A DNA stretch of 64,000 nucleotides from Amnibacterium flavum (GTDB lineage Bacteria > Actinomycetota > Actinomycetes > Actinomycetales > Microbacteriaceae): the NCBI RefSeq assembly GCF_003097495.1, contig NZ_QEOP01000001.1:744001-808000 (forward strand), in the 5' to 3' direction. The position numbers and the translations under genes are program-made. The notes under the pieces were generated by a model. That model was not told where the DNA came from and searched no databases. It worked only from the letters and a program-made list of their open reading frames with translations. Positions 8,705 to 16,825 of this stretch are shown here, in pieces (position 1 is the stretch's first letter; every line of letters begins with the position of its first letter).

Positions 8705-9556
8705 GTGCAAGATTCCCCGGACGTTTCGCTGCCCCACGTGGCCATTCTCGGAGCCGGCTCGATGGGGGGAGCGATCCTCGCAGGGCTCACCGCCCCCGGC
8801 GTCTCGGTGGATTCCGGCATCGCCGTCACGACTCGCTCGCGCTCATCAGCGGAGCGCGTCACGGCCGACGGCGTGACGGTTCTGACCACAGACGATGATG
8901 CCGACGCCAACCGCGCTGCGGTGCGTGGTGCGAAAGTCGTCGTGCTCGCCGTCAAGCCCGTCGGCATCGCAGCCCTGGCCTCCGAGATCGCAGACGCCCT
9001 CGACTCGGATGCGATCGTCGTGAGCGTCGCCGCCGGTATCCCCACCTCCCGCATCGAGGCCGAGCTCCCCGCCGGAACCGCTGTCGTTCGCGCGATGCCG
9101 AACACTCCGGCGACGATCGGTCTGGGAGTGACGGGCCTGAGCGCCGGCAGTGCGGTCGAACCCGGTGCGCTCGAGCTGGTGGAGCGCGTCTTCTCGACGA
9201 TGGGTGCCGTCCACGTGATCGACGAGGACCGGCAGGACGCGCTCACCTCTGTGTCGGGTTCGGGCCCGGCCTACGTCTTCTACTTCATCGAGCAGCTGGC
9301 CGCGGCCGCTCGGGCGCGGGGGCTCGACCCCGAGCTGGCGGACGCGCTCGCCCGCGAGACCGTGCACGGGGCGGCGGCGCTCGCCGCGTCCTCGGATCTC
9401 GATGCCGCGGAGTTGCGGCGCAGGGTGACCAGCCCGAACGGCACGACCGAGCGCGGGGTCGCGGTCCTCGAGGCGCGGGATCTGGCGTCGACTCTCGACG
9501 CCGCGACGGCGGCCGCAGCGGCTCGCTCGGCGGAGATCACCGCCTCCCTGTCCTGA
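8705..9556 (+). CDS. proC: Pyrroline-5-carboxylate reductase
   Basis: A 283-residue protein from GTG. It reduces pyrroline-5-carboxylate with NAD(P)H to proline, the last step of proline synthesis. The Rossmann motif GAGSMGGAI is at about residues 16-24. The signature AVKP, the MPNTPATIG loop and the dimer-domain stretch SVSGSGPAYVFYFIEQL are all present, as is TSPNGTTERGV near the C-terminus. Its stop lies within a palindrome shared with the convergent potassium gene. Confidence 0.97.
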   Translation: MQDSPDVSLPHVAILGAGSMGGAILAGLTAPGVSVDSGIAVTTRSRSSAERVTADGVTVLTTDDDADANRAAVRGAKVVVLAVKPVGIAALASEIADALDSDAIVVSVAAGIPTSRIEAELPAGTAVVRAMPNTPATIGLGVTGLSAGSAVEPGALELVERVFSTMGAVHVIDEDRQDALTSVSGSGPAYVFYFIEQLAAAARARGLDPELADALARETVHGAAALAASSDLDAAELRRRVTSPNGTTERGVAVLEARDLASTLDAATAAAAARSAEITASLS

Positions 9557-9611
9557 CCCGCCGCGGTCCCGACCTGCCCAGCCCTGACCTGAGTCCGCGG
9601 GGCGCGGGTCA
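9554..9611. terminator. Palindrome spanning two convergent stop codons
   Basis: TGACCCGC (9554-9561) and GCGGGTCA (9604-9611) are perfect complements that begin and end exactly at the stops of proC and ktrA; a further CCGCGG pair lies inside. It may act as a two-way terminator, although no T-run is present. Confidence 0.4.
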
Positions 9612-10277
9612 GATGAGGGAGGCGAAGCGTTCGATGTCCGCTGCGGCGCCCGAGACGATGATGAGGTCGTGGTTCGACACGACTGTGTCGGCCGTGGCGT
9701 AGGTGAACGGCTTGCCCGGGGACTTGACGCCGACGACGGTGATCTTGAACTTGCGGCGCACATCCGACTGGGTGAGCGACAGACCGCGGATCGGCTTCGG
9801 CGGATACATCTTGACGAGCGCGAAGTCGTCGTCGAACTGGATGTAGTCGAGCATGCGGCCGGACACGAGGTGGGCGACGCGCTCGCCCGCCTCTGCCTCG
9901 GGGTAGATCACGTGGTTGGCGCCGATGCGCTCGAGGATCTTGCCGTGCGACTGGGAGATCGCCTTCGCCCAGATCTGGGGGATCTTGAGGTCGACGAGAT
10001 TGGCGGTGATCAGCACGCTGGCCTCGATAGAGGACCCCACGGCCACCACCGCGACCGAGAAGTCCTCAGCACCGAGCTGGCGAAGCGCATCGATGCTCCG
10101 CGCATCGGCCTGAACGGCATGCGTCACACGCTCCGACCACTTCTGCACGAGCAGAGCGCTTTCGTCGATGGCGAGAACCTCGCGGTCGAGGCGATCGAGC
10201 TGACCGGCAGTGGCTGCCCCGAACCGACCCAGACCGATGACGAGCACGGGCGCGTTGTGCGGAATCCGGTCAACCAA
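9609..10277 (-). CDS. ktrA: Potassium uptake gating subunit, KtrA/TrkA type
   Basis: A 222-residue protein: an N-terminal RCK Rossmann domain with the nucleotide motif GLGRFG at about residues 15-20 and acidic E/D after the second strand (VLAIDE), then a C-terminal RCK-C domain from about residue 140. A single RCK unit of this size matches KtrA, the cytoplasmic ring that gates a KtrB channel. The start is TTG at 10277, overlapping the stop of the channel gene by 8 bases, so translation is coupled. Confidence 0.92.
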   Translation of the reverse strand: MVDRIPHNAPVLVIGLGRFGAATAGQLDRLDREVLAIDESALLVQKWSERVTHAVQADARSIDALRQLGAEDFSVAVVAVGSSIEASVLITANLVDLKIPQIWAKAISQSHGKILERIGANHVIYPEAEAGERVAHLVSGRMLDYIQFDDDFALVKMYPPKPIRGLSLTQSDVRRKFKITVVGVKSPGKPFTYATADTVVSNHDLIIVSGAAADIERFASLI

Positions 10278-11694
10278 CGATCGGCCTCTCCTCGGCGCGG
10301 GTGAACAGCTGTCTACGCTGGCTCGCTGCCAGGGCCGCGGCGAGTGTCACTGTACCAATGCGGCCCATGAACATGGTTCCGGAGAGCACGTACTTGCCGG
10401 GGTCCTCGAGCGTCGCGGTGAATCCGCTCGACAGGCCCGAGGTGCCGAAGGCCGAGATGACGTCGAAGAGGACGGCGTCGAGGTTCGCGTCCTTCTGCAG
10501 CTGCAGCAGGATGATGCAGCTCAGTGCGACCGTCGTCGCGCCCCACAGCACGACGCTGACCGCGAGTCGCAGCACGTCTCCCGGGATCTTCCGTTCGAAC
10601 GCCTCCATCGACGCGTTGCCGCGCGCCTCCGCGAACGCCGCGATGAACAGGATGGCGATCGTCGTCACCTTGATGCCGCCGGCGGTCGACGCCGATCCGC
10701 CGCCGATGAACATGAGCATGTCCGTGACCAGCATGCTCGAATGGTTGAGATCCCCGGTGTCGAAGGTCGAGAAGCCGCCCGATCGTGTCATGACCGAGAG
10801 GAACAGCGACTGGAACGCAAGTTCGCCGACACCCTTGCCGCCGATCGAGCGCTCGTTGCCCGCCTCGAGCGCCATGTACGCCACGGCGCCGAGGATGAAA
10901 AGAATCGTCGTAGTCGTGAGGGTGAGCTTGACGTGCAACGACCATCGGCGCGGTCTCGCGAGATTCCGGCTCAGGGCGTAGATCACAGGAAAGCCCAGAC
11001 CGCCGAGGACCACACCGATCATGAGCAGAGAGAGGAAGTAGACGTCGCCCGCATAAGGAGCGAGGCCCGCTTGCGAAAAGACGAATCCGGTGTTGGTGAA
11101 TGCCATCGCCGAGTAATAAGCGGAGTCACGAAGCGCGACTCCGAACTCGACGCCCTCGACGAGGAATCGGGGGAGCATCAGGAGCGCGATCACCACTTCG
11201 ATGACGAGCATGCTGACGGCAACCGTTGCCAGGAGACCGCCCACCTCGCCGAGGCGGGACGCCGGGCTATTGCCCTGACCGCCCCGCTGGAGCGCCATCG
11301 GGTTGACGTCGCCGGCCGCCAGGAGCCGCTGTCGCAGGCCGAGGCGACGCGAGACGACGAGTCCCATCACCGATGCGAGGGTGAGGACCCCCACCGCCCC
11401 CAATTGCGTCGCAAGGACGATGATCACCTGTCCCAGAGGCGACCAGTAGGTTGCCATGTCCACGGTGACCAGGCCCGTCACGCAGATGGCCGAGGTGGCG
11501 GTGAACAACGCGTCGGCGAGGTCGGCGACCCGGCCGGAGGTCGTCATGGCGGGCAGCGACAGCAATGAGGTGAACAGGGCTATCAGACCGACGAAGATGA
11601 CGATCGCGAAGCGGGCGGGAGTGCGGGAGGCGAGGTAGCTGAAACCGTCGCGCAGGCGTTCGCCGAACGGTCGCGTTTCGACGCGCAGCGCCAT
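10270..11694 (-). CDS. ktrB: Potassium transporter membrane subunit, TrkH/KtrB family
   Basis: The frame runs far upstream, but the ATG at 11694 has a strong GAGGAGGA ribosome site and removes a non-hydrophobic extension, giving 474 residues. Four pore repeats can be seen through their selectivity-filter Gly motifs: CVTGLVT, TNTGFVF, RSGGFST and GTSGLSS. It forms the K+ pore in the membrane and pairs with the downstream KtrA gating protein. Located divergently from an ArsR-type regulator gene. Confidence 0.93.
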   Translation of the reverse strand: MALRVETRPFGERLRDGFSYLASRTPARFAIVIFVGLIALFTSLLSLPAMTTSGRVADLADALFTATSAICVTGLVTVDMATYWSPLGQVIIVLATQLGAVGVLTLASVMGLVVSRRLGLRQRLLAAGDVNPMALQRGGQGNSPASRLGEVGGLLATVAVSMLVIEVVIALLMLPRFLVEGVEFGVALRDSAYYSAMAFTNTGFVFSQAGLAPYAGDVYFLSLLMIGVVLGGLGFPVIYALSRNLARPRRWSLHVKLTLTTTTILFILGAVAYMALEAGNERSIGGKGVGELAFQSLFLSVMTRSGGFSTFDTGDLNHSSMLVTDMLMFIGGGSASTAGGIKVTTIAILFIAAFAEARGNASMEAFERKIPGDVLRLAVSVVLWGATTVALSCIILLQLQKDANLDAVLFDVISAFGTSGLSSGFTATLEDPGKYVLSGTMFMGRIGTVTLAAALAASQRRQLFTRAEERPIVG

Positions 11695-11781
11695 GTCTCC
11701 TCCTCGCGCTTGACATGCTAGGCGGACGCTTCCCGAAATCGATGCTGTGCGGGGATGGTCCGGCGCCCTAACCTTGCACAC

Positions 11782-12225
11782 ATGGCGGACATCTTCGACG
11801 TCATTGCCGACGCGACCAGGCGCGATTTGCTGCGCGCGCTCCTCGAGCGCTATCTCGAGGGCCCCGACGCGCCCCACGGGGGTGAGATGAGCGTCGGCGA
11901 ACTCGTCGTCGCCATGGGCCTCAGCCAGCCGACGGTCTCGAAGCACCTCAAGGTGCTGCGCGACATCCAGCTCGTGACGGTCAGGGATCAGGGGCAGCAC
12001 CGGTTCTACCGGCTCGACTACTCCCCACTCGAGACGGTGGAGGACTGGCTGCTGCCGTTCCTCAGCGCCGATTACGACGGGATGGGGGCGGACGACGCGC
12101 CCCCCGCGGTGCTCGGAGCGGGTCCGCGGCTCGTGGCGTCGCGCATCGGTGCCGCATCCGGTGCCGTCGTCTACGCTGCAGCAGGCTTCGCGTCGCGACT
12201 CCGCTCGGGCCGCGGCAGCGACTGA
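11782..12225 (+). CDS. ArsR-type HTH regulator
   Basis: The start is taken as the ATG at 11782 (MADIFDVIADATRRDLLRA), giving 147 residues; nine extra codons upstream lack support. The N-terminal 90 residues form an ArsR winged helix: MSVGELVVAMGLSQPTVSKHLKVLRD and a short wing. Metal-binding Cys residues are absent. The C-terminal tail is Ala/Gly-rich and weakly hydrophobic (GAASGAVVYAAAGFASRL), unusual for ArsR. It is divergent from the potassium genes; whether it controls them is unknown. Confidence 0.85.
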   Translation: MADIFDVIADATRRDLLRALLERYLEGPDAPHGGEMSVGELVVAMGLSQPTVSKHLKVLRDIQLVTVRDQGQHRFYRLDYSPLETVEDWLLPFLSADYDGMGADDAPPAVLGAGPRLVASRIGAASGAVVYAAAGFASRLRSGRGSD

Positions 12226-12230
12226 CGATC

Positions 12231-12259
12231 TTTACAGCTGTCACATCAGCACCTAGAGT
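12231..12259 (+). promoter_or_regulatory. Promoter for the BldC-like HTH gene
   Basis: TTTACA and TAGAGT are separated by 17 bases, close to sigma-A consensus, and lie about 70 bases ahead of the HTH start codon. Confidence 0.5.
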
Positions 12260-12327
12260 GACCATGCTGCACAGGGGCGCGGCATCATTTGCCGAGCGCG
12301 CAGGATTCGAGATCGGGGAGGTCAGGC

Positions 12328-12516
12328 ATGTCACTCGCAGACGCCCGATTCCTCACCGTCGCCGAGGTCGCCGACATGATGCGCGTGTCGCGCATGACGG
12401 TCTATCGTCTCGTTCACTCAGGTGAGCTCCCGGCGATCCGTTTCGGCCGGTCCTTCCGGGTGCCCGAGTCGGCTGTCGAAGCGGCCATCGAGAACCACGT
12501 CGCCGAACTCGGCTGA
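12328..12516 (+). CDS. Excisionase/BldC-type DNA-binding protein
   Basis: A 62-residue protein; the ATG at 12328 has GGGAGG upstream. It is almost all one MerR-like winged helix: LTVAEVADMMRVSRMTVYRLVHSG then IRFGRSFRVPESAVEA. This matches the BldC/excisionase-like HTH proteins found throughout actinobacteria, usually next to the bS22 gene, as here. In this setting it is a chromosomal regulator, not a phage excisionase; no integrase is nearby. Targets are unknown. Confidence 0.9.
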   Translation: MSLADARFLTVAEVADMMRVSRMTVYRLVHSGELPAIRFGRSFRVPESAVEAAIENHVAELG

Positions 12517-12605
12517 CCCGCCGGCTGCGTCAGCTGAGCGCCCGCTCCACCGAACTCGCCAGTCACGGCTCGTGCCGGTAGACTGCGGGGGCACGTTTTC
12601 CGAGG

Positions 12606-12633
12606 TCTGTACTGACCCGGTTGTCCGTACAGA
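12606..12633 (+). promoter_or_regulatory. Inverted repeat in the bS22 leader
   Basis: TCTGTAC and GTACAGA are perfect arms separated by 14 bases, ending 19 bases before the bS22 start. A hairpin here could affect ribosome access or be a protein site in the promoter. Confidence 0.4.
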
Positions 12634-12652
12634 TCATCAGTGAGGTTTCCCT

Positions 12653-12751
12653 ATGGGTTCAGTCATCAAGAAGCGCCGCAAGCGCATGGCCAAGAAGAAG
12701 CACCGCAAGCTGCTCCGCAAGACGCGCCACCAGCGTCGCAACAAGAAGTAG
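12653..12751 (+). CDS. 30S ribosomal protein bS22
   Basis: A 32-residue protein, mostly Lys and Arg, starting MGSVIKKRRKRMAKKKHRK and ending RNKK. This is the small actinobacterial ribosomal protein bS22 (AURKAIP1/COX24 family), found at the decoding region of the small subunit in mycobacterial structures. It is too short for usual ORF cut-offs. A perfect intrinsic terminator follows 21 bases after the stop, so it may be made as its own short mRNA or with the upstream HTH gene. Confidence 0.95.
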   Translation: MGSVIKKRRKRMAKKKHRKLLRKTRHQRRNKK

Positions 12752-12772
12752 ACGAGCCAGCTCGAGTGCGAG

Positions 12773-12799
12773 ACGCCGGACCATCTGGTCCGGCGTTTT
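12773..12799 (+). terminator. Intrinsic terminator after bS22
   Basis: Perfect 11-base arms ACGCCGGACCA and TGGTCCGGCGT enclose a two-base TC turn and are followed by TTT. Confidence 0.85.
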
Positions 12800-12855
12800 C
12801 CATGTCCGCCGCAGTTCGCAGTGGGTGGTCGGGAGCGCGATCTAGGCTGAACGGC

Positions 12856-13113
12856 GTGACTGCTCTCACTCTGTACGGCAAGGCCGACTGCCACCTCTGC
12901 GAGGTCGCCAAGGAGATCGTCGAGACCGTTGTGGCCGACCTGCCCGAAGGGGCGGTCGACGTCACCGAGGTCGACATCCTGACCGATCCCCAGCTGATGG
13001 AGCAGTACGGCGAGAAGATCCCGGTCGTCCTGATCGACGGCAATCTGCATGCTTTCTGGCGAGTGGACTCGTCGCGACTGCGGTCAGCTCTCACGGCCGC
13101 CAGCGCCGTCTGA
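12856..13113 (+). CDS. Glutaredoxin-family thiol protein
   Basis: Taking GTG at 12856 gives 85 residues; the open frame further upstream overlaps the bS22 gene and is not coding. The active-site CHLC lies at about residues 12-15 in LYGKADCHLCEVAK, followed by a thioredoxin-fold layout with the cis-Pro in KIPVVLIDG. It resembles the small glutaredoxin-like proteins of actinobacteria, which may reduce protein disulfides. It stands between two intrinsic terminators, so it is likely transcribed alone. Confidence 0.88.
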   Translation: MTALTLYGKADCHLCEVAKEIVETVVADLPEGAVDVTEVDILTDPQLMEQYGEKIPVVLIDGNLHAFWRVDSSRLRSALTAASAV

Positions 13114-13123
13114 CGGCTGAGAC

Positions 13124-13157
13124 AGAAGGGCCCCGAGCGCTGCTCGGGGCCCTTCTT
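13124..13157. terminator. Two-way intrinsic terminator between convergent genes
   Basis: Perfect 15-base arms AGAAGGGCCCCGAGC and GCTCGGGGCCCTTCT enclose a three-base loop. It serves the glutaredoxin gene on plus and plausibly the surface-protein gene on minus. Confidence 0.85.
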
Positions 13158-13176
13158 CCGTGCTGCGTCCTGCCTG

Positions 13177-14688
13177 TCAGGCGGTGCGCTTGCGGCGGCG
13201 AACCACGCTCACCGTGGTCAGCGCGGCTCCACCGACGAGCAGTGCCCCGGCGATCGCGAGGAATGGCGTCGTGTCGGCTCCCGTCGCCGCCAGGGCCGCG
13301 CCGGTGCCCTCGGGCCCGTCGAAGGACAGGTAGAGCAGCGTTCCATTGGCCGCCACAGTGATGTAAGCGACATCCGTGATCGGCGATCCATCGGGGCGGA
13401 TTCCGGTCAGCGTGATGCTGTGCCGTCCGGGCTCGACGTTGGCGGGGAGCTGCGCGAGCTGGAAGAAGTTGCCGCCGGCGTCGGCGACACCCGTCGCCAG
13501 AGTGACGGGCTCGGAACGCATGACCGCGGTCCAGGCCGAGTTCGGCTGGAGCCCGCCACCGGTGAGCTGCACGGTTGCACCCCCGACCGGCTGACCGAGG
13601 TCGAGGTCCAGCGCGAGGTCGAGGCCCGTGCCGTTGATCGTCACGGTCGAGCGGATGTTGTCGATCAGGAGTTCAGCGCCCGCGGCCCCACCCCAGCTGT
13701 AGTCGTACGATCCCGCGACGAAGACGAACCGGTAGTCGCCCGGGGTCGTGAGATTCACCGAGGCCGTCGTCCAGGCCTGGGACTCGCCGGTCGAGTCGAG
13801 GACCTCGGTCTGCTCGCAGGTCGCCACGTTCAGGACGTAGCCGAGCACGTGGTAGTCGTCCGACACCGCTGCGGCCATCCAGTCCAGCGAGATCGTGCGC
13901 GCGTTGCTCACCGTGAAGACGTCGCTGTAGACAGCGGGGCCGTGGGCGACGTAGCCGTCCTCGTTGGAATCGAAGTCGCTCGACAGCTTGAGCGCCTTGT
14001 TCCCGTTCTCGAGGGGGAGGTACTCGTCAGTGGCGTAGTCGTAGTACTCGTCGGTGATGGTGGTCTCGAACCCAGGGGTGTCATCCCAGAAGTCGGCGTC
14101 GTCCGGCCCGGGGACGTTGTCCTGGCGAACGGAGGGGTCGGGCACCGTGGAGAAGAGGGGCTCGACCTCGTCCTCGATGAACTCCTCGATCGCCCACGTG
14201 CCGTTGTCGAGCTCGTCGGTCTCCCAGATGGCGTAGTCGCGGTTGCCGTCGTTGAGGTAGAAATCGATGTCGGTCTCGCCATCGCCGTCGGTGAACTCGC
14301 CGTAGTGCACGGCCCAGGCGCCGGCGGTGTTCGGGGCGACCATGTCTCCGTTCGCGTCGACCCAGATCTGCACGTTCGTGTCGGGGTGGAGGACCACCTC
14401 GTCGACATCGACGGTCACGGTCCCGAGAACTCCCTCCGCCTCCGACTCGTAGTCACGCAGGGTCGTGTAGTCGCTCGTGTCCTGCGCGACGCAACCGGCG
14501 ATCGTGGTGGCGCCGAGGTCGATCAGCTGGTTCATGCTCGTCCACCCGGTGATCGTCGTCGAGTCGACGTCGTCGACCTGGAAGTCGCCGTTGGCGATCA
14601 CGCTGGGAGCTGCCGCCGCGCTGAGCGCGGGCAGCAGGACGAGCGCGCCGGTGATGGCACCGACTGCGATGGCACGACGTTTGAACAC
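13177..14688 (-). CDS. Sortase-anchored (LAATG) acidic surface protein
   Basis: From GTG at 14688, preceded by a GGGGG ribosome site, 503 residues. A signal peptide (KRRAIAVGAITGALVLLP, then AAAA) opens the protein. The mature N-terminus has VIANGDFQ and TGW, typical of carbohydrate-binding-like jelly-roll modules; a long Asp/Glu-rich region follows, about residues 90-260, then a second beta-rich module. The C-terminus has LAATG at about 466-470, a hydrophobic helix and RRRKR: a class E sortase signal. It is thus covalently attached to the cell wall. Function is unknown; adhesion or calcium binding would fit the acidity. Confidence 0.8.
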   Translation of the reverse strand: MFKRRAIAVGAITGALVLLPALSAAAAPSVIANGDFQVDDVDSTTITGWTSMNQLIDLGATTIAGCVAQDTSDYTTLRDYESEAEGVLGTVTVDVDEVVLHPDTNVQIWVDANGDMVAPNTAGAWAVHYGEFTDGDGETDIDFYLNDGNRDYAIWETDELDNGTWAIEEFIEDEVEPLFSTVPDPSVRQDNVPGPDDADFWDDTPGFETTITDEYYDYATDEYLPLENGNKALKLSSDFDSNEDGYVAHGPAVYSDVFTVSNARTISLDWMAAAVSDDYHVLGYVLNVATCEQTEVLDSTGESQAWTTASVNLTTPGDYRFVFVAGSYDYSWGGAAGAELLIDNIRSTVTINGTGLDLALDLDLGQPVGGATVQLTGGGLQPNSAWTAVMRSEPVTLATGVADAGGNFFQLAQLPANVEPGRHSITLTGIRPDGSPITDVAYITVAANGTLLYLSFDGPEGTGAALAATGADTTPFLAIAGALLVGGAALTTVSVVRRRKRTA

Positions 14689-14820
14689 ATATCCCCCTGG
14701 TCTGAGCGGCGCGGGCTCTGCGCCGCCGGTCAACCTATTGAGGAGGAATGGTCATACTTTTCGGACACGCCGTGATCGCCCAGATCTACCTGACAGGTGT
14801 GCCACTGGGGGCGCGGACTA

Positions 14821-16128
14821 CTACGGGAGAAGGCGGTTCGGTCCCCGGAACAGATATGTGGTCTCGCGGATACTCGGCAGGTGCAGCATCAGCATGAGCA
14901 CGCGGCCCAGCCCCATTCCGAAGCCGCCGTGCGAGGGCACGCCGTAACGGAAGAAGTCGAGGTAGGTGGCCAGCTCTTCGGTGTCGAGACCTTTGTCGCG
15001 GGCCTGCGCCTCGAGCACCTCGACGCGATGTTCGCGCTGCGCTCCCGTCGAGATCTCGGTGCCGTTGTAGATGAGGTCGTAGCTGTTCGTGAGACCCGCG
15101 TCGTCGTCATGGCGGCGGTGGTAGAACGGCCGGATGCTCGTCGCGTAGTCGGTGAGGAAGACGAAGTCGGACCCGTAGGTCTCCTTGACGTAGGCCGAGA
15201 TCTGACGCTCGCCCTCCGGGTCCATGTCGTCGTCCGCGCGAGGGACGACGTAACCGCGGTCGGCGACGATCTGCTTCGCCTCGGCGAGCGGGATGCGAGG
15301 GAAGGGGGTCGATGGCACTTCGATGTCGATGTCGAAGAGCGCCTTGATCTCATCCCCGTGCTTCTCCTTGACGGCCGTGAAGCCGGCGACGAGGAGCTCC
15401 TCGTGCATCCGCATGACGTCCTCGTGGCTGTCGACCCAGCTGATCTCGGCGTCGACGCTCGTGAACTCCGTCGCGTGACGCGCGGTGAACGACGGGTCGG
15501 CGCGGAAGGCGGGGCCGATCTCGAAGATCTTGCCGAAGCCCGAGGCCTGCGCCATCTGCTTGAAGTGCTGGGGACTCTGAGCCAGGTAGGCCGTCGTCTC
15601 GAAGTAGGGGACCTGGAACAGTTCGGCGCGCGACTCGGACGGCGAGGCCATGAGCTTGGGCGTGTGGATCTCGACGAAGTCGTGCTCGACCCACCAGGTG
15701 CGCAGCGCGTGCTCGAACGTGGTCTGCACCCGGAACACGAGGTTCAGCTCGGGGCGGCGGAGGTCGAGGAAGCGCCAATCGAGGCGCTTGTCGATGCTGC
15801 TGTCCTCGGCGATGGGGTTCTCGGGCAGTGCCTTGCCGACGACCTCGAACGTCTCGATCTTGACCTCGATGCCGCCGAGCTTGACGCGCTCGTCGTGCTT
15901 CAGCTCGCCGCTCACACGGACGAAGCTGCCGAGGGTCAGCTCGGAGATGGTCGACGAGATCTCGTCGTCGCCCTCCGGCCGCGGACGGACCAGCTGGACC
16001 GATCCCGATTCGTCGCGAAGGATGACGAACTGCACCTTCTTCTGATCGCGGATGGTCTCGACCCATCCGGCGACGGTGACCTGGCCGTCGGCCAGGTCGG
16101 GGAGCTGCTTGATCAGGGTGCGGGTCAC
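14821..16128 (-). CDS. aspS: Aspartyl-tRNA synthetase, archaeal type (probably non-discriminating)
   Basis: About 435 residues from GTG at 16128; a TTG nine bases upstream is also in frame. It charges tRNA-Asp, and probably tRNA-Asn, with aspartate. The N-terminal OB fold (VTVAGWVETIRDQKKVQFVIL) and class II core are present: motif 2 with FRADPSFTARHATEF and motif 3 with GGFGMGLGRVLM. The length and absence of the bacterial GAD insertion (bacterial AspRS is about 590 residues) place it with archaeal-type enzymes. If non-discriminating, GatCAB must convert Asp-tRNA-Asn elsewhere in the genome. Confidence 0.93.
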   Translation of the reverse strand: MTRTLIKQLPDLADGQVTVAGWVETIRDQKKVQFVILRDESGSVQLVRPRPEGDDEISSTISELTLGSFVRVSGELKHDERVKLGGIEVKIETFEVVGKALPENPIAEDSSIDKRLDWRFLDLRRPELNLVFRVQTTFEHALRTWWVEHDFVEIHTPKLMASPSESRAELFQVPYFETTAYLAQSPQHFKQMAQASGFGKIFEIGPAFRADPSFTARHATEFTSVDAEISWVDSHEDVMRMHEELLVAGFTAVKEKHGDEIKALFDIDIEVPSTPFPRIPLAEAKQIVADRGYVVPRADDDMDPEGERQISAYVKETYGSDFVFLTDYATSIRPFYHRRHDDDAGLTNSYDLIYNGTEISTGAQREHRVEVLEAQARDKGLDTEELATYLDFFRYGVPSHGGFGMGLGRVLMLMLHLPSIRETTYLFRGPNRLLP

Positions 16129-16186
16129 GGCGAACAAGCTTACGCGGCTGGGAGATGAGCCCTTCTACAGTTCGTAGACTTGCCGG

Positions 16187-16825
16187 GTGTCCGCCAGCGC
16201 CATCCACCTCGTCCGCCACGGCGAGGTCTTCAATCCCACGGGTGTGCTCTACGGACGCATCGAGGGTTTCGGCCTGTCCGAGCTCGGCACCCGCATGGCG
16301 GCGAAGTCGGCTGAGTCGTTCGCCGGCCGGGATGTCCGCCGCATCGTCGCCTCCCCGCTGCAGCGCACACGCGAGTCGGCGGCGCCGTGGTCGACGGGCT
16401 TCGGGCTCGATGTCGACATCGACGAGCGGATCATCGAACCGTGGAACAGGTTCGAGGGCACCAAGGTGCGGTTCGGTCCCGGCGTCCTCGGCAAGCCCGA
16501 GGTGTGGCAGTGGGTCCGCAACCCGTTCCTCCCGAGCTGGGGCGAACCGTACGTGGAGATCGCGAACCGCATGATGGCGGCCATCGACGAGGCCTACGAG
16601 TCGGTGGACGGCGGCGAGGTCGTGCTCGTGTCGCACCAGCTGCCGATCTGGATGGTGCACCGCCACCTCGCAGCGGAGCGGCTCTACCACGACCCCCGTC
16701 GTCGTCGATGCTCGCTCTCGAGCATCACCTCGCTCACCAAGCGCGACGGCACCTTCGTCGAGACCGGCTACAGCAACCCGGCCGCCTCCCTCGCGATCGC
16801 CGCCACCGACACGGGTGCCGTATGA
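16187..16825 (+). CDS. Histidine phosphatase superfamily protein
   Basis: A 212-residue protein from GTG. The branch-1 signature IHLVRHGEVFNPTG carries the catalytic His in RHG near residue 9; the second His is in VLVSHQLP at about residue 151. The family covers phosphoglycerate mutases and many small-molecule phosphatases; the substrate is not evident. Its stop overlaps the ATG of the thioredoxin-like lipoprotein (ATGA), so it heads the cytochrome c maturation operon. Its role there is unclear. Confidence 0.9.
   Translation: MSASAIHLVRHGEVFNPTGVLYGRIEGFGLSELGTRMAAKSAESFAGRDVRRIVASPLQRTRESAAPWSTGFGLDVDIDERIIEPWNRFEGTKVRFGPGVLGKPEVWQWVRNPFLPSWGEPYVEIANRMMAAIDEAYESVDGGEVVLVSHQLPIWMVHRHLAAERLYHDPRRRRCSLSSITSLTKRDGTFVETGYSNPAASLAIAATDTGAV

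Noticed and set aside
10210-11568. 452-codon plus-strand frame over ktrB
   Set aside because: Antisense to a conserved membrane protein; composition is shadow-like.
12328-12516. Phage excisionase
   Set aside because: It looks like one by family name, but no integrase, repressor or att site is nearby and the neighbour is bS22, so it is the chromosomal BldC-like type.
13420-14775. 451-codon plus-strand frame over the surface protein
   Set aside because: Rich in Val, Arg and Asp, as expected from reading the opposite strand of an acidic protein; no ribosome site or domain.
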